DNA of 64,000 nt, taken from assembly GCA_043497085.1 (NCBI GenBank), contig JBIEKI010000018.1. One strand, given 5' to 3'. The notes under the pieces were generated by a model, which saw nothing but the letters and a program-made list of their open reading frames with translations, searched no databases and was not told where the DNA came from. This document shows, piece by piece, positions 49,047-57,981 of this stretch (position 1 is its first letter; every line of letters begins with the position of its first letter). The stretch is from Thalassobacillus sp043497085 (GTDB taxonomy: Bacteria > Bacillota > Bacilli > Bacillales > Halobacillaceae). Made by a program: the position numbers and the translations under genes.

Positions 49047-49149
49047 AAGCGATCTTCCCCTTTCTCATACTCACATTATAAATCGTATTCATGTAAAAAT
49101 CTATCTATTGGTTTTAATTTCTCTATGGCTATACTCTTTTTCATGTTCT

Positions 49150-49402
49150 CGCACCAATCGTCGCAAAGCGGTCGCCTCCGCTTTTGAATGGCCAGCTGCA
49201 GCGCTTAGTGTCTAGTGAACTTCCGGCTCCTTCCTACGATAAGTCATCATCGATTCGCTTCGCTCATCGTGTTTCCTTTTCGCTTACGAGCATAAGATTC
49301 TCTAGAGTTTCGCCTTTATTGGCAAAAACTCAAGTTCATCTAATCTCGTCAGGGTCCGTCCAGTTCATACGCCACTAAACAAGCGCTTTCGCTTTTCTTA
49401 GT
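49150..49402. repeat. Second repeat family in the yutI-yuzD gap
   Basis: The 440-base gap 49047-49486 holds no supported gene. It contains GCAAAGCGGTCGCCTCCGCT at the left, CAGCGCTTAGTGTCTAG, TTCCGGCTCCTTCCTACGATAAG, TCGCTTCGCTCATCGTG and AAGCGCTTTCGCTTTTCTT at the right, a chain of small inverted repeats. I recall repeats beginning GCGGTCGCCTCCGC as common between genes in Bacillaceae. It is unrelated to the element at 20 kb and 59 kb. Confidence 0.55.
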
Positions 49403-49486
49403 ATTGAGAACTATTTTCATTTTATCTTTTTTTGGTTATTTTGTAAAATGGAAATATAGGTACAGAACAATTGTGGAGGCGGTTAT

Positions 49487-49816
49487 ATGAAGAAGGACCC
49501 GGTGCAGCTTACTGTCTACGGAGCTGATCAGATTTGTGCAAGCTGCGTAAACTCACCTGGATCAAAAGAGACGTATGAATGGCTTCAGGCGGCTATTTCC
49601 CGAAAATATGGGGAAGATTGCATTGATTACCAGTATATCGATATTCACTCCGAGCAGGAAGATGAAACACACCAGTCATATATTCAACAGTTACTTGAGG
49701 ATGAATTATTTTACCCTCTTGTCGTATTGGATGGTGAAATAGTCGGGGAAGGGAATCCACGGTTAAAAACCATTTACCAGGCGTTGGATGAAAAAGGGTT
49801 TCAGCCTATTTCCTGA
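49487..49816 (+). CDS. yuzD: YuzD family protein (DUF1462), thioredoxin-like
   Basis: A 109-residue protein of the YuzD family, which has a thioredoxin-like fold. VYGADQICASCVNSPGSKETYEWLQAAI carries a CxxC at the position of a redox or metal site; later LFYPLVVLDGEIVGEGNP is the cis-Pro-like strand. It may handle a metal or disulfide; role unproven. Located next to yutI and yuzB, as in B. subtilis. Ribosome site TGGAGGCGG. Confidence 0.88.
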   Translation: MKKDPVQLTVYGADQICASCVNSPGSKETYEWLQAAISRKYGEDCIDYQYIDIHSEQEDETHQSYIQQLLEDELFYPLVVLDGEIVGEGNPRLKTIYQALDEKGFQPIS

Positions 49817-49900
49817 TACCTCAGTGTTGTCCTATCAAAACAGGATATGCTAATATTGATGGTTAGTGGGGGGTTCATCTAGGTTAAAGAGGTGACGAAG

Positions 49901-50137
49901 ATGAATCCAATTATTGAATTTTGCATCAACAACTTAGCAAGTGGTTCTCAAAAGGCAATGGAAGAGCTGGAAAAAGATCCAGATCTTGATGTTATAGAAT
50001 ACGGGTGCTTAAGTCATTGTGGGCTTTGCGCTCAAAGTTTGTTCGCTTTAGTCAATGGAGAGCGGGTAACGGCAGATAGTGCTGACGAGCTTGTGGAAAA
50101 TATTTATCAGCACCTAGAAGAGAATCCCCTTTTTTAA
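49901..50137 (+). CDS. yuzB: YuzB family protein (DUF1450)
   Basis: A 78-residue protein of the YuzB/DUF1450 family. The central VIEYGCLSHCGLCAQSLFALVNGERVTADSADELV has three Cys (C-x3-C-x2-C) that look like a metal or Fe-S site. Role unknown; the family is confined to Bacilli. ATG 49901 is preferred over GTG 49892 because AGAGGTGAC is the ribosome site. Followed by a terminator before dapF. Confidence 0.88.
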   Translation: MNPIIEFCINNLASGSQKAMEELEKDPDLDVIEYGCLSHCGLCAQSLFALVNGERVTADSADELVENIYQHLEENPLF

Positions 50138-50163
50138 GTGCCCGTTCTACTATTTGATAAGCA

Positions 50164-50202
50164 TCAGAAAGCCGTGCACCAGCTGTGCGGCTTATTTTTA
50201 TA
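50164..50202 (+). terminator. Terminator after yuzB
   Basis: AAAGCCGTGCACC AGC TGTGCGGCTTATTTTTA. Confidence 0.8.
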
Positions 50203-50229
50203 TCATAATCAGATGAGGAAGTGGCTGCT

Positions 50230-51081
50230 ATGGAAATACCGTTTATTAAGATGCACGGACTAGGAAATAATTACGTATTCGTGGATACATTTGAATTTAA
50301 TTTAGAAGAAGAAATCTTACCTGCACTCGCTAGAAAGGTGTCAGATGTCTATACCGGCATCGGCTCCGATGGTCTTATCTTGATTCACCCCAGCGACCAA
50401 GCGGAAGTGGGAATGCGTATCTTTAACAAAGATGGATCTGAAGGCCGTAATTGTGGTAATGGACTTCGATGTGTTGCTAAATATGCCTATGATTATGGCT
50501 TAGTGAAAGATAGATCTTTTACTATCGAAGCGAAGTCTGGTGTGGTAGATGCTTCCGTGACAGTGGAAGACAAAAAAGTTTCCAGTATCACGATAGATAT
50601 GGGTAAACCTTTTTTGTCCCGTTCGCAAATACCTATGGCTGGTGAGGAAAAGGATCAGGTAGTAGCAGAGTCGTTTCAAGTCAGTCATCATCCGCTTGAA
50701 TTGACAGCTGTATCGATGGGAAATCCCCACGCGGTTTTCTTTGTAGAAGATATTCATACCGCTCCATTATATGAATTAGGACCGATCATTACAGAAGATC
50801 GACGTTTTCCAGAAGGAATCAATGTAGAATTTGTTGAAGTGGTTTCAAAAAAAGAGTTGCATTTTCGTGTGTGGGAACGGGGGTCTGGAGTGACTCAGGC
50901 CTGTGGAACGGGGGCATGTGCTGCTGGAGTGGCTTCGGTGTTGAACGGTTATTCTGATAAAAATACAGAAATCCTTGTACATTTGAGTGGAGGCGACCTT
51001 GTCATCCGTTGGGATGAAGATGACAGGGTGTGGATGACAGGACCTGCCGACATAATAGCTACAGGCACTTTTTATTATTAA
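50230..51081 (+). CDS. dapF: Diaminopimelate epimerase DapF
   Basis: A 283-residue cofactor-free racemase converting LL- to meso-diaminopimelate. The two catalytic Cys are present: Cys75 in EGRNCGNGLRC and the second in TQACGTGACAAG (~224). It indicates a complete DAP/lysine route for wall and spore cortex. This matters when interpreting the unusual MurE-like gene at 586-2058. The ATG at 50230 is preferred over GTG 50221, which lies too close to the GAGGAAG ribosome site. Confidence 0.95.
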   Translation: MEIPFIKMHGLGNNYVFVDTFEFNLEEEILPALARKVSDVYTGIGSDGLILIHPSDQAEVGMRIFNKDGSEGRNCGNGLRCVAKYAYDYGLVKDRSFTIEAKSGVVDASVTVEDKKVSSITIDMGKPFLSRSQIPMAGEEKDQVVAESFQVSHHPLELTAVSMGNPHAVFFVEDIHTAPLYELGPIITEDRRFPEGINVEFVEVVSKKELHFRVWERGSGVTQACGTGACAAGVASVLNGYSDKNTEILVHLSGGDLVIRWDEDDRVWMTGPADIIATGTFYY

Positions 51082-51151
51082 TCCAGCATATTTGAATGAT
51101 ACGGATGATATTTAGTATACTTATTATATCGATAAGAAAGGGGAGACACGG

Positions 51152-51514
51152 ATGATTCTCAATATTACGGATGCTGCCAGCTCGCAGATCCAGGAAATGA
51201 TGAAGGAAGAAGAGTCAGATAACATTCGTCTGCGTTTCGGTGTCAAAGGTGGAGGCTGCAGTGGATTATCCTACGCTATGGGATTTGAAGAGGATATCAA
51301 TGAAGAGCTTGATGTCATAGAAGATAATAATGGCATTCCTGTTGTCATCCATCGTCAGGATGTACCGATTATTGAAGGCACTACCATTGATTTTAAACAA
51401 AACATGATGGGCGGAGGGTTTACGATCGATAACCCGAACGCTATTGTTTCCTGTGGTTGTGGTTCTTCGTTCAAGACAGCTACAAATGCAGGTACGCCTG
51501 ACGAAAACTGCTGA
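51152..51514 (+). CDS. yutM: A-type Fe-S carrier (HesB/IscA/ErpA family, YutM)
   Basis: A 120-residue A-type carrier with the canonical three Cys: one in VKGGGCSGLSYAMGF and two in SCGCGSSF near the C-terminus. It delivers clusters to apo-proteins after assembly on SufBCD. All Cys positions are normal, unlike the HesB-like gene at 8448-8723, where the matching Cys is UGA. Ribosome site AAAGGGGAG. Confidence 0.94.
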   Translation: MILNITDAASSQIQEMMKEEESDNIRLRFGVKGGGCSGLSYAMGFEEDINEELDVIEDNNGIPVVIHRQDVPIIEGTTIDFKQNMMGGGFTIDNPNAIVSCGCGSSFKTATNAGTPDENC

Positions 51515-51549
51515 CCCTGCTATTCGAACATGAACTATAAATGAAACAT

Positions 51550-51588
51550 GTAAAAGCCGCGCCTATAAGGTCGCGGCTTTTTATATGT
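51550..51588. terminator. Bidirectional terminator, yutM / yumC
   Basis: AAAAGCCGCGCCT ATA AGGTCGCGGCTTTTT. Confidence 0.92.
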
Positions 51589-51595
51589 TTATGTT

Positions 51596-52585
51596 CTATT
51601 GGCCAAACATGCTCGTAGAGTGCTTCGGTTGCACCCGGGCGTCTGGATCCAAATACGCTTTGGCATTATTTATAGCCGTTGGGCCTTCACCGAAACCTGA
51701 TGCAATCAATTTGACTTTACCGGGATAGGTGCAAATATCGCCAGCTGCATAAATGCCAGGAATGTTCGTTTCCATTTTAGAATTGACTACGATACTGTTT
51801 TTTTCTATTTCCAGATCCCATTCTTTGATCGGACCTAAAGAAGAAATGAAACCATAATTGATGATAAGGTCATCAATATCTGTTGTTTCGACACGGTCGC
51901 CTTTCGTCTCTTTCAACACAACCTGCCTGATGCAATCATCACCGATCACTTCTTGTGGAGAAAATGGTGTTTTTACATTGACTTTAGAGTCCATCAGTTT
52001 TTCGACGCTATGTTCATGGGCGCGGAATTTATCACGTCGGTGTACAAGCGTTACTTCCTCTGCAATCGGTTCTAGCATTAACGCCCAGTCGACAGCAGAA
52101 TCTCCGCCTCCGCAGACCATCACTTTCTTGCCTGCGAATTTATTCATATCGGGCACGTGGTAATGAAGGTTGACTCCCTCGTAATCGGAACAATTTGGAA
52201 GCTCCAGTTTACGCGGACTGAACGCGCCATTACCAGCTGTAATAATAATTGTTCTGGAATAATGCTCTCCCTTTGTTGTGGTCAGTTTGAACGTGTCATC
52301 TTCAAGACGTTCAATTTTTTCTACAGATTGATCAAGAGAAACAGTTGGATTGAATGCCATTGCCTGTTCCTTCAGATTATCAACCAGTTCCTGAGCTCTG
52401 ACTTTAGGAAAGCCTGCTACATCATAGATGTATTTCTCTGGATATAAAGCCGTCAATTGTCCGCCAAGTTCTGGAAGACTTTCAATGATATTGACACTTG
52501 CCTGCCTCATACCGCCATAAAAAGCAGTAAACAAGCCGACTGGTCCTCCCCCGATGACCGTAATGTCATGTACTTGATTGCTCAT
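51596..52585 (-). CDS. yumC: Ferredoxin/flavodoxin-NADP+ reductase YumC (thioredoxin-reductase type)
   Basis: A 329-residue FAD/NADPH enzyme. FAD motif GGGPVGLFTAFYGG, NADPH motif CGGGDSAVDWAL, and the C-terminal GIYAAGDICTYPGKVKLIASGFGEGPTAIN. It has the thioredoxin-reductase fold but no CxxC redox site, which identifies the ferredoxin-NADP reductase branch (YumC in B. subtilis). It supplies or accepts electrons for ferredoxin/flavodoxin. Ribosome site AGGGGGAAAAG. Confidence 0.94.
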   Translation of the reverse strand: MSNQVHDITVIGGGPVGLFTAFYGGMRQASVNIIESLPELGGQLTALYPEKYIYDVAGFPKVRAQELVDNLKEQAMAFNPTVSLDQSVEKIERLEDDTFKLTTTKGEHYSRTIIITAGNGAFSPRKLELPNCSDYEGVNLHYHVPDMNKFAGKKVMVCGGGDSAVDWALMLEPIAEEVTLVHRRDKFRAHEHSVEKLMDSKVNVKTPFSPQEVIGDDCIRQVVLKETKGDRVETTDIDDLIINYGFISSLGPIKEWDLEIEKNSIVVNSKMETNIPGIYAAGDICTYPGKVKLIASGFGEGPTAINNAKAYLDPDARVQPKHSTSMFGQ

Positions 52586-52909
52586 AACTTTTCCCCCTAT
52601 TCCAACTAAATTGTTGCAACCTTTTCCATTTTATCATAAAATTACACCTTATGTGATTTCCCCTGATGATTATGTCGTTTATGAATCAGAATTCTTAAGA
52701 TTCGGATAAATTGAGAAAGGGTTGAAAATTATTTTAAAAGGGTCTAAGATGGTGACTAGAAAAAAGTTATTACGATTTTGTGACAATATATCATAGAATT
52801 TGTGTTCTTTTTTTATGGAAGCGTGTGTGAAAACAGTCACATACATGGTATATCTCTACGTAACAGAGTAGGAGATCATGCAGAAAAATACTAATTGGAA
52901 GTGATAATC
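52586..52909. other. Divergent yumC-ndh intergenic region
   Basis: A 324-base AT-rich region with no gene. It contains the TGTGA-N6-TCACA dyad listed separately. Confidence 0.7.
52823..52844. promoter_or_regulatory. Fnr/Crp- or Rex-like operator upstream of the NADH dehydrogenase
   Basis: GTGTGTGAAAACAGTCACATAC contains TGTGA-N6-TCACA exactly, the core of Fnr/Crp sites, and also resembles the Rex site TTGTGAA-N4-TTCACAA with mismatches. It lies 66 bases before the ATG. Rex repression of NADH dehydrogenase is known in B. subtilis, so redox control is reasonable. Confidence 0.6.
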
Positions 52910-54130
52910 ATGAAGAAACCTAATATTGTCATCTTAGGTGCAGGTTATGGCGGTATCATGACTGCTGTCAAATTACAAAAAAGCATGGGTGTTAATGAGG
53001 CGAATATTTCTTTAGTAAATAAACACAGCTATCATTATCAAACTACCTGGCTACATGAAAATGCAGCAGGTACGTTGCATCATGATCGCACACGTATCCA
53101 GATAAAAGACGTCATTGATACCAGTAAGGTTAATTTCATCCAGGATACTGTTATCTCTATCCAGCCAGATGAAAAAAAGGTAACCTTGGAGAACACAACA
53201 CTCGACTATGATTACCTTGTCATTGGACTAGGTTTTGAAGCAGAGACTTTTGGTATCCCTGGTCTAAAAGAACATGCCTTTGGTATTAAAAATATCAATA
53301 GCTCCCGACTTATCCGTCAACATATCGAATATAACTTCGCAAAATATAATAATTTAAAGAATCCAGGTGAAGAGCTTCTCAATATAGTAGTAGGCGGCGC
53401 TGGATTTACCGGTATTGAATTTGTAGGTGAGCTGGCAAATCGTGTGCCTGAACTATGTAAAGAATATGATATTCCGCGTGAAAAAGTGAGAATCATTAAT
53501 GTTGAGGCTGCCCCTACAGCACTTCCAGGTTTTGACCCTGCTCTGGTAGAGTACGCGATGAACTCATTAGAATCCCGTGGTGTTGAATTTAAAATTGGTG
53601 CCATGATCAAAGAAGTGACACCGGAAGGTCTCGTGTATGAGAAAGATGAACAACGTGTAGAAATTCCTTCTAATACAGTAGTATGGGCTGCCGGCGTACG
53701 AGGCAACTCCATTGTGGAAGAGTCTGGTTTCGAAGCGATGCGCGGTCGTGTCAAGGTACGCGAAGACATGCGTACTCCTGATTATGATGATGTATTTGTA
53801 GTAGGAGATTGTGCCTTGATTATCAACGAAGAAACAGATCGTCCATACCCGCCTACTGCTCAAATGGCCATTCAGCAGGCAGATACAGTTGCTCATAACG
53901 TCAAAGTACTGGCTAGAGGTGAAAAAGAGTTAGAACCATTCGAGCCTAACATTCAAGGGACTGTAGCTTCTTTGGGCCATGACGATGCGATCGGCGTAGT
54001 ATTTGATGACAAGAAATTATTCGGCTGGTCTGCTTCCGTAATGAAAAAGGTCATCGATAACCGCTACCTCCTAAAGCTTGGCGGAATCGGACTCTTGCTT
54101 AAAAAAGGAAAGTTCAATATTTTCCGTTAA
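52910..54130 (+). CDS. yumB: Type II NADH dehydrogenase (YumB-like)
   Basis: A 406-residue single-subunit NADH:quinone oxidoreductase. The FAD motif is ILGAGYGGIMTAVKLQK, the NADH motif VVGGAGFTGIEFVGELANR, and the FAD end motif VFVVGDCALI with PPTAQMAIQQA, typical of NDH-2. A C-terminal amphipathic region (LKLGGIGLLLKKGKFNIFR) can bind the membrane surface. It oxidises NADH without proton pumping. The ATG at 52910 is set by GGAAGTGA. Divergent from yumC, with a redox-type operator upstream. Confidence 0.93.
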   Translation: MKKPNIVILGAGYGGIMTAVKLQKSMGVNEANISLVNKHSYHYQTTWLHENAAGTLHHDRTRIQIKDVIDTSKVNFIQDTVISIQPDEKKVTLENTTLDYDYLVIGLGFEAETFGIPGLKEHAFGIKNINSSRLIRQHIEYNFAKYNNLKNPGEELLNIVVGGAGFTGIEFVGELANRVPELCKEYDIPREKVRIINVEAAPTALPGFDPALVEYAMNSLESRGVEFKIGAMIKEVTPEGLVYEKDEQRVEIPSNTVVWAAGVRGNSIVEESGFEAMRGRVKVREDMRTPDYDDVFVVGDCALIINEETDRPYPPTAQMAIQQADTVAHNVKVLARGEKELEPFEPNIQGTVASLGHDDAIGVVFDDKKLFGWSASVMKKVIDNRYLLKLGGIGLLLKKGKFNIFR

Positions 54131-54131
54131 T

Positions 54132-54168
54132 CCAAGGCAAAGGCGGTATTCCGCCTTTGCTTTTTTCT
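54132..54168 (+). terminator. Terminator after yumB
   Basis: AAGGCAAAGGCGG TATT CCGCCTTTGCTTTTTT. Confidence 0.93.
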
Positions 54169-54269
54169 TGAACTCATAATAAAATGTAGATTGGAAATCA
54201 GCTTGTAAAATCTTTCAGCCTGGGTGGTCGTTAAGATAGCCTTATGTACTTACATAGAGGGGGAGCATT

Positions 54270-54587
54270 TTGGATTTTGTTCAATTAGTAATAGGAATAA
54301 TTTTATACTTTGTGTTGTTTTTTTCGATAGCTTTCATTTTAAACATGTTGTTGAGATCGACATGGTTCATGGCTGCCGTTTATCCAGTAATTATCTTTCT
54401 GATTGTCGATGATTTTTCCATGGGAAAATATTTCACAGACCCTTCCTGGGCATTCCCGAAAGTGCTTGGTATGATTAGCGAATTGAAACTATTTGATATT
54501 TTGATTTTATCCGGTGGCTTCGCAGGTACAATTGCAGCGGGGATTGTTATCCGAATGCTCAGAAAAAGTGGTTATCAAATGTTTTGA
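54270..54587 (+). CDS. yuiB: YuiB-like membrane protein
   Basis: A 105-residue protein with three hydrophobic segments: FVQLVIGIILYFVLFFSIAFILNML, WFMAAVYPVIIFLIVDD, and DILILSGGFAGTIAAGIVI. It matches the YuiB family by position (between yumB and yuiC) and character. Function unknown. Start is TTG behind AGGGGGA. The small yuiA gene of B. subtilis was not found in the preceding 140 bases. Confidence 0.75.
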   Translation: MDFVQLVIGIILYFVLFFSIAFILNMLLRSTWFMAAVYPVIIFLIVDDFSMGKYFTDPSWAFPKVLGMISELKLFDILILSGGFAGTIAAGIVIRMLRKSGYQMF

Positions 54588-54718
54588 TGATTATTCACCT
54601 TCTTGCTTATCACAGCAGGGAGGTGTTTTTATATTCGAAGAACTGTCGCTTTTGCTTGTAATCATATGAATAAATTCTGGATTCATTGGACATGATGACA
54701 CCGAGAGAGGTGTTAGCA

Positions 54719-55405
54719 ATGAAATGGAAAAAATGGATATTCAGAGTTGTATTCAATTTATTATTTGTGGGGGCCTTGTATACAACGGCTACGAACATAT
54801 CCAATGTCTCAGCTAGTGATTTGAAATTATGGTTTACTGAAAAACATCAAATGGTCTCATTAGAAAGCAATATGCTGGATCATAGAAATACTGCGTTAAA
54901 TGAAAAATCTTTGAAACACAAACTTCCAGATCAACAGTATATAAGCAATGCATCTACTGGAATGCCGAAAACCCTTGAGGATACAGTAGACCTGGAAAAA
55001 TATCCAAGTACCACTGTAGTAGCTACTGGTTACACGGCAGGAGTAGAATCTACAGGTAAAAATCCGGACCATCCTGGTTATGGTATCACTTATTCTGGCA
55101 TTAAAGTGAAAAGAGATTTATATTCTACGATTGCTGCTGATTTGGATGTGTTTCCTATAGGCACGATTTTGTTTATACCTGGATATGGTTATGGTGTTGT
55201 GGCTGATAAAGGCTCTGCGATCAAAGGAAATAAAATTGACCTTTATTACAACACTGTCGATGATGTTTATAATCAGTGGGGAAAACAGACAGTCGATGTA
55301 TATGTGATTGAAGAAGGAGACGGAACATTGACAGAAGAACAATTTCACGATTGGAATAATGATGAAGCATTACAAGTTTTCAGAGAAGATATACTGAAAA
55401 ATTAA
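54719..55405 (+). CDS. yuiC: 3D-domain protein YuiC (SpsD-type lytic transglycosylase fold)
   Basis: A 228-residue protein with an N-terminal signal or anchor (WIFRVVFNLLFVGALYTTATNI), a linker, and a C-terminal 3D domain (~115-215). The three catalytic Asp of the MltA-like/3D family lie in FPIGTILFIPGYGYGVVADKGSAIKGNKIDLYYNTVDDVYNQWG. YuiC of B. subtilis is a muralytic enzyme of the stationary-phase survival group. The ATG at 54719 follows GAGAGGTG. A good terminator follows. Confidence 0.88.
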   Translation: MKWKKWIFRVVFNLLFVGALYTTATNISNVSASDLKLWFTEKHQMVSLESNMLDHRNTALNEKSLKHKLPDQQYISNASTGMPKTLEDTVDLEKYPSTTVVATGYTAGVESTGKNPDHPGYGITYSGIKVKRDLYSTIAADLDVFPIGTILFIPGYGYGVVADKGSAIKGNKIDLYYNTVDDVYNQWGKQTVDVYVIEEGDGTLTEEQFHDWNNDEALQVFREDILKN

Positions 55406-55408
55406 GTA

Positions 55409-55450
55409 AAAGCCCGTCTGTATGTGCGGATACAGACGGGCAATTTTTAT
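55409..55450. terminator. Bidirectional terminator, yuiC / yuiD
   Basis: AAAGCCCGTCTGTA TGTGCGGA TACAGACGGGCAATTTTT. Confidence 0.9.
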
Positions 55451-55926
55451 TAGATAATAGTGTAGTATAAAATAATACTCAGCAAAATTCCGGTAAGGCC
55501 GCCGAAAAACACCTCAATTGGCTGATGACCAAGCAGTTCCCTCAGTTCTTCCCGTTTTTCGAATTCCTGCTTTTTATTCCATATTTTCGCTTCGTCAACA
55601 AATCGTTGAAAATCGCTCATCAATAAATTCAATACAATAGCCTGTTCACCGGTTTGTCTTCGAACGCCAGTCGAGTCGAACATGACTATAATACTAAAAA
55701 CAGCGGCTACCCCGAATATAGAGGAATCGAAACCTTCTTGTAACCCCACAGCTGTCGCTAATGCTGTCACTGCTGCAGAGTGGCTGCTGGGCATACCGCC
55801 TGTACTGAAAGCAAGTCCGGGGTTGAAATGTCTTGTAGCAATCATGCGGATGGGAACTTTGACACCCTGTGCGAATAAAATCGCTATGATAGCAGCCCAT
55901 AATGGGAAGTTATAAAACAACTCCAT
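55450..55926 (-). CDS. yuiD: Divergent PAP2-family membrane protein YuiD (DUF212)
   Basis: A 158-residue membrane protein of the acid phosphatase/vanadium-haloperoxidase related group. Motifs: STGGMPSSHSAAVTALATAVG, with the Ser/His of the PAP2 signature, and FDSTGVRRQTGEQAIVLNLL. It may act on a lipid phosphate; the substrate is unknown. Same position as yuiD in B. subtilis, between yuiC and the aminopeptidase gene. Confidence 0.88.
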   Translation of the reverse strand: MELFYNFPLWAAIIAILFAQGVKVPIRMIATRHFNPGLAFSTGGMPSSHSAAVTALATAVGLQEGFDSSIFGVAAVFSIIVMFDSTGVRRQTGEQAIVLNLLMSDFQRFVDEAKIWNKKQEFEKREELRELLGHQPIEVFFGGLTGILLSIILYYTII

Positions 55927-56026
55927 ATTATCCAGTCATCCTTTCCAGCTTGTAAGACTATAAATTTTAATGTTCCCTTTGATATGATAGATGTAACATG
56001 AATTTTACAACCAATGGAGGCCGGCC

Positions 56027-56404
56027 ATGTGCATTTCCTATCCAATGGCTTACTATGAGTTTTTCATCTCCTTCAATGAAGGGGATTATTATACGTGCCA
56101 TGATCTGTTGGAAGATATTTGGCTGACAGATCGCAGTAATCTTTTCATTAAAGGAATGCTTCACTTTTGTGTAGCACTATATCACTATAGTTATGGCAAT
56201 TTGAAAGGTTCAAGGTCTATGCTCCTGACGGCCCGCCAATATCTGTCACGATATGATGGTATCCACTGGGGGATAGCGATAAATGAGGTGATTTCTTATA
56301 TAGATGATTGCTTGACTATTATATCACAACTTCCAATAGAAGATGCCCGTGATGAATGGTCTTCGCTTCCCTGTTTACCGCAGTTCTATTTGTATCTGGA
56401 GTAA
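56027..56404 (+). CDS. DUF309 protein
   Basis: A 125-residue all-helical DUF309 protein. The typical FNEGDYYTCHDLLEDIWL motif (family form: F..g.yfeaHE.lE..W) is followed by FIKGMLHFCVALYHYSYGNLKGSRSMLLTARQYLSRY. The His/Glu pair looks like a metal site, but no activity is established. Start ATG behind GGAGG at 7 bases. It ends 52 bases before the aminopeptidase start and may be co-transcribed with it. Confidence 0.82.
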   Translation: MCISYPMAYYEFFISFNEGDYYTCHDLLEDIWLTDRSNLFIKGMLHFCVALYHYSYGNLKGSRSMLLTARQYLSRYDGIHWGIAINEVISYIDDCLTIISQLPIEDARDEWSSLPCLPQFYLYLE

Positions 56405-56456
56405 TAAAAAAGAGAAAGAACAATTCATGTATACTATTATTTGGAGGTGCTGTACA

Positions 56457-57941
56457 ATGTTCAAAGTCCGTAAATCTTTATTGGAGCAAGACGAGGCATT
56501 GGTAGTAGGGTTGTTTCATGAAAATAAAAACCAGCAGCCGATTTATCAGATGCTCAATGACAAGTTTGATGAAAACCTGGATACATACGTAAAAAGCAAT
56601 GATATTTCTAATCATTATAAAGCCGTGTCCAAAATTCTTACTTATGGAAAGGTGCCAGCCAAACGTGTTTACTTTCTTGGGCTTGGTAAAAAGAAAGAAT
56701 TGACAAAGCTCAAATTGAAGAAAGCCTTCGGTAGTTTATTCCAGCAACTACAAAAGGATGGACTTACTCAGGCGGCAATAGCTTATGACAGCTTTTATCT
56801 CGAACAGATGCAGGATGGCGAGACAGCGGAAATTCTGGCAGAGGCTATGGTAATGGCCACCTACCATTTTTCCCATTATAAAACCAGCAATTATCGATCG
56901 GAAAAAGTGATTGATGATTTGACGTTAATAACGGAACAGGAAGAAGATGGATTATTGCATTCACTTGCAGTGGGGGAAGCTTTCGGCGAAGGGGCCAACA
57001 CCGCACGATATTTGGTACACTTACCTGCCAATTTATTAACTTCCAGTGATATGGCTGAGTTTGCCCTTACACTTGCTGACGAGCATGGATTTGAAGCAGA
57101 AATTCTCGAAAAAGAAGAGATGCAGCGGTTAGGTATGGGAGCATTGCTCGCCGTTAACCAAGGTTCAAAAGAGCCACCTAAAATGATTGTGTTGAAATAC
57201 CAGGGGCTCTCTGAATGGAAGAATGTTGTGGGACTGGTAGGAAAGGGAATAACATACGATACAGGAGGCTACTCGATTAAGTCCAAGACCGGTATGCCAG
57301 GTATGAAAGGGGATATGGGTGGCGCTGCAGCTGTTTTAGGAGCTATGGATACGATAGGAAGATTGAAACCTTCAAAAAATGTAGTGGCAGTTATTCCATC
57401 AACAGACAATATGATTTCCGGCAGCGCATTTAAGCCGGATGATGTCATCACGTCCTTAAGCGGAAAAACGATAGAGGTGCTGAATACGGATGCAGAAGGA
57501 AGGCTGGCATTAGCGGATGGTATCACTTATGCTAAACATCATCGTGCGGTTAAGTTGATTGATGTTGCTACATTGACGGGCGGCATGGTTACAGCGCTCG
57601 GCGAATGGATGACAGGAGCGATGACCAACAACCAGGAATTTTATAACCAGGTGACACATGCTGCAGATAAAGCGGGAGAGCCGATGTGGCTATTGCCTTA
57701 TAATGAAGATTACCAGGCACAAGTAAGATCCAGCAGTGTAGCAGACCTCAATAATTCACCAACAAGAAAAGCGCATCCGATCATGGGAGGAGCTTTCGTA
57801 GCTGAATTTGCTGAGGATACGCCTTGGGTGCATATTGACATTGCTGGTACTTCAGTAGCTGAGTCTGAGCATGATCTTGGGCCAAAAGGACCCACGGGAG
57901 TGATGGCAAGGACACTGGCTAATTTTATAGTATCTGATTAA
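56457..57941 (+). CDS. pepA: Leucyl aminopeptidase (M17 family, YuiE)
   Basis: A 494-residue cytosolic M17 metallo-aminopeptidase. Metal and catalytic motifs: GLVGKGITYDTGGYSIKS (Lys and Asp ligands), MKGDMGGAAAVLGAM, and NTDAEGRLALADGITYA (Asp/Glu ligands and catalytic Arg). It removes N-terminal residues from peptides. ATG 56457 is fixed by TTGGAGGTG; a longer open frame runs back into the DUF309 gene but is not the start. Shares a terminator with deoD. Confidence 0.94.
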   Translation: MFKVRKSLLEQDEALVVGLFHENKNQQPIYQMLNDKFDENLDTYVKSNDISNHYKAVSKILTYGKVPAKRVYFLGLGKKKELTKLKLKKAFGSLFQQLQKDGLTQAAIAYDSFYLEQMQDGETAEILAEAMVMATYHFSHYKTSNYRSEKVIDDLTLITEQEEDGLLHSLAVGEAFGEGANTARYLVHLPANLLTSSDMAEFALTLADEHGFEAEILEKEEMQRLGMGALLAVNQGSKEPPKMIVLKYQGLSEWKNVVGLVGKGITYDTGGYSIKSKTGMPGMKGDMGGAAAVLGAMDTIGRLKPSKNVVAVIPSTDNMISGSAFKPDDVITSLSGKTIEVLNTDAEGRLALADGITYAKHHRAVKLIDVATLTGGMVTALGEWMTGAMTNNQEFYNQVTHAADKAGEPMWLLPYNEDYQAQVRSSSVADLNNSPTRKAHPIMGGAFVAEFAEDTPWVHIDIAGTSVAESEHDLGPKGPTGVMARTLANFIVSD

Positions 57942-57979
57942 AAAAAGGTTTGGTTCCTATAGGAGCCAAACCTTTTTAA
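57939..57979. terminator. Bidirectional terminator, pepA / deoD
   Basis: AAAAAAGGTTTGGTTCCTA TAGGAGCCAAACCTTTTTAA. Confidence 0.93.
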
Positions 57980-57981
57980 AT

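Noticed and set aside
56343..56456. N-terminal extension of the leucyl aminopeptidase
   Set aside because: The consensus ribosome site TTGGAGGTG places the start at 56457; the extension lies in the DUF309 gene and its 3' flank.
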